DNA of 32,779 nucleotides, taken from positions 1-32,779 of the forward strand of contig CACWLY010000007.1 in the NCBI GenBank assembly GCA_902761825.1, in the 5' to 3' direction. The notes beneath the pieces were generated by a model, which saw only the letters and a program-made list of their open reading frames with translations, did not search any database and was not told the DNA's origin. The stretch comes from an uncultured Eubacteriales bacterium (GTDB taxonomy: Bacteria; Bacillota; Clostridia; Christensenellales; Aristaeellaceae). Below, one piece after another: positions 32,379 to 32,779 of this stretch. Position 1 is the stretch's first letter; each line of letters begins with the position of its first letter. Both the position numbers and the translations under genes were made by a program.

Positions 32379-32779
32379 TTCGGCGATTTGCAAATTCAGC
32401 CATTCGGTGCTTTCCAGATCAATAATGGGTTTTATTGCAGCCAACTGTATGTGACTATCTGTGCGATGTTTTTCCGGAACAGTAAATCTATTTATTTGGA
32501 TAACAAATGAACTGGCATAAGCACCGAAGGCAGGCGGTATATGGTTATAAATTAAGCATATTGCAAAAACAGACACTTCATAAGGCGACTTGAACACTTC
32601 AGACAGACTTTTCTAAGACTTCCCGATAATCGCAACTCTGGGAGAAATCAGGAAAATAATAAACGGGCCTTTTTCAACTTAGGTGAAGTCGGGAATAAGA
32701 GTTTCACAAGTATTGAAAGGCTTGGGAGTGATCTGGAATAAGAAAATGACAGGAAGATATGAATTGTCCGTGTTCATTG
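32379..32779. other. AT-rich end of window without a clear gene
   Basis: Base composition drops sharply after the NusG-like gene. An open minus-strand frame (about 32380-32597) has no ribosome binding site and runs on antisense through the NusG-like gene. I do not recognise it. It may be a decayed gene or an untranslated leader of a downstream operon. Confidence 0.5.

Noticed and set aside
32380..32597. Minus-strand frame in the AT-rich tail as a gene or transposase fragment
   Set aside because: No ribosome binding site, no recognisable domain, and continuation only as antisense of the NusG-like gene. The evidence is too thin to call.

Overview
The window looks like a chromosomal segment of an anaerobic Bacillota (Clostridia-type, probably gut-associated) bacterium. 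Supporting signs are strong AGGAGG-type ribosome binding sites, sigma-A promoters with TTGACA/TATAAT boxes, an LCP-family protein, an SpoIIE-type phosphatase partner-switching set, a KamA radical SAM enzyme and an NHLP-type bacteriocin exporter. Most of the window is GC-rich. About 13.4-16.95 kb and the last 400 bases are clearly more AT-rich. No rRNA, tRNA, CRISPR array or intact transposase was seen.

Left part (1-12 kb, all minus strand): a two-gene unit encodes a small protein with a TTG start and an ECF sigma factor. Next come an ABC exporter overlapping a PPP-family phosphatase, a membrane SpoIIE/PP2C phosphatase, a very unusual 1110-residue fusion of a sensor-like region, an MFS transporter and an ABC-type substrate-binding domain, a D-Ala-D-Ala-ligase-like ATP-grasp enzyme and a KamA-type aminomutase. 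These are followed by an RsbW-like kinase and an RsbV-like STAS protein. Phosphatase, kinase and STAS protein together make a complete partner-switching module. The transporter fusion and the phosphatase overlap by four bases, so they are probably one sensing unit.

Middle part (12.2-22 kb, minus strand): a RiPP (ribosomally made, modified peptide) locus. A consensus promoter at 16.77 kb drives a radical SAM/SPASM maturase. After it come two small Cys-rich precursors, a double-glycine-leader peptide, a PqqD-like recognition protein, two paralogous HPr-kinase-like proteins and, between the kinases, an S26-type peptidase of the Ser/His kind. Upstream, a second operon encodes a short NHLP secretion protein, a C39-peptidase ABC exporter and a second NHLP ABC exporter. 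The combination of thioether-type radical chemistry, two kinases and two kinds of peptidase is the best candidate for an undescribed system. The two Cys-rich precursors are short and easily missed.

Right part (22.2-32.8 kb, plus strand): from a consensus promoter, a Wzz/BY-kinase fusion, a secreted 1952-residue protein built of about 58 copies of a 32-residue repeat, and an LCP-like protein that has lost the usual LCP catalytic residues. No glycosyltransferase accompanies them, so they may build a proteinaceous surface structure. A strong terminator follows. Then come half of a MITE-like repeat, whose other half is at the very start of the window in opposite orientation, and a NusG-paralogue (LoaP/UpxY-like) gene with its own promoter and an in-frame TAG codon.
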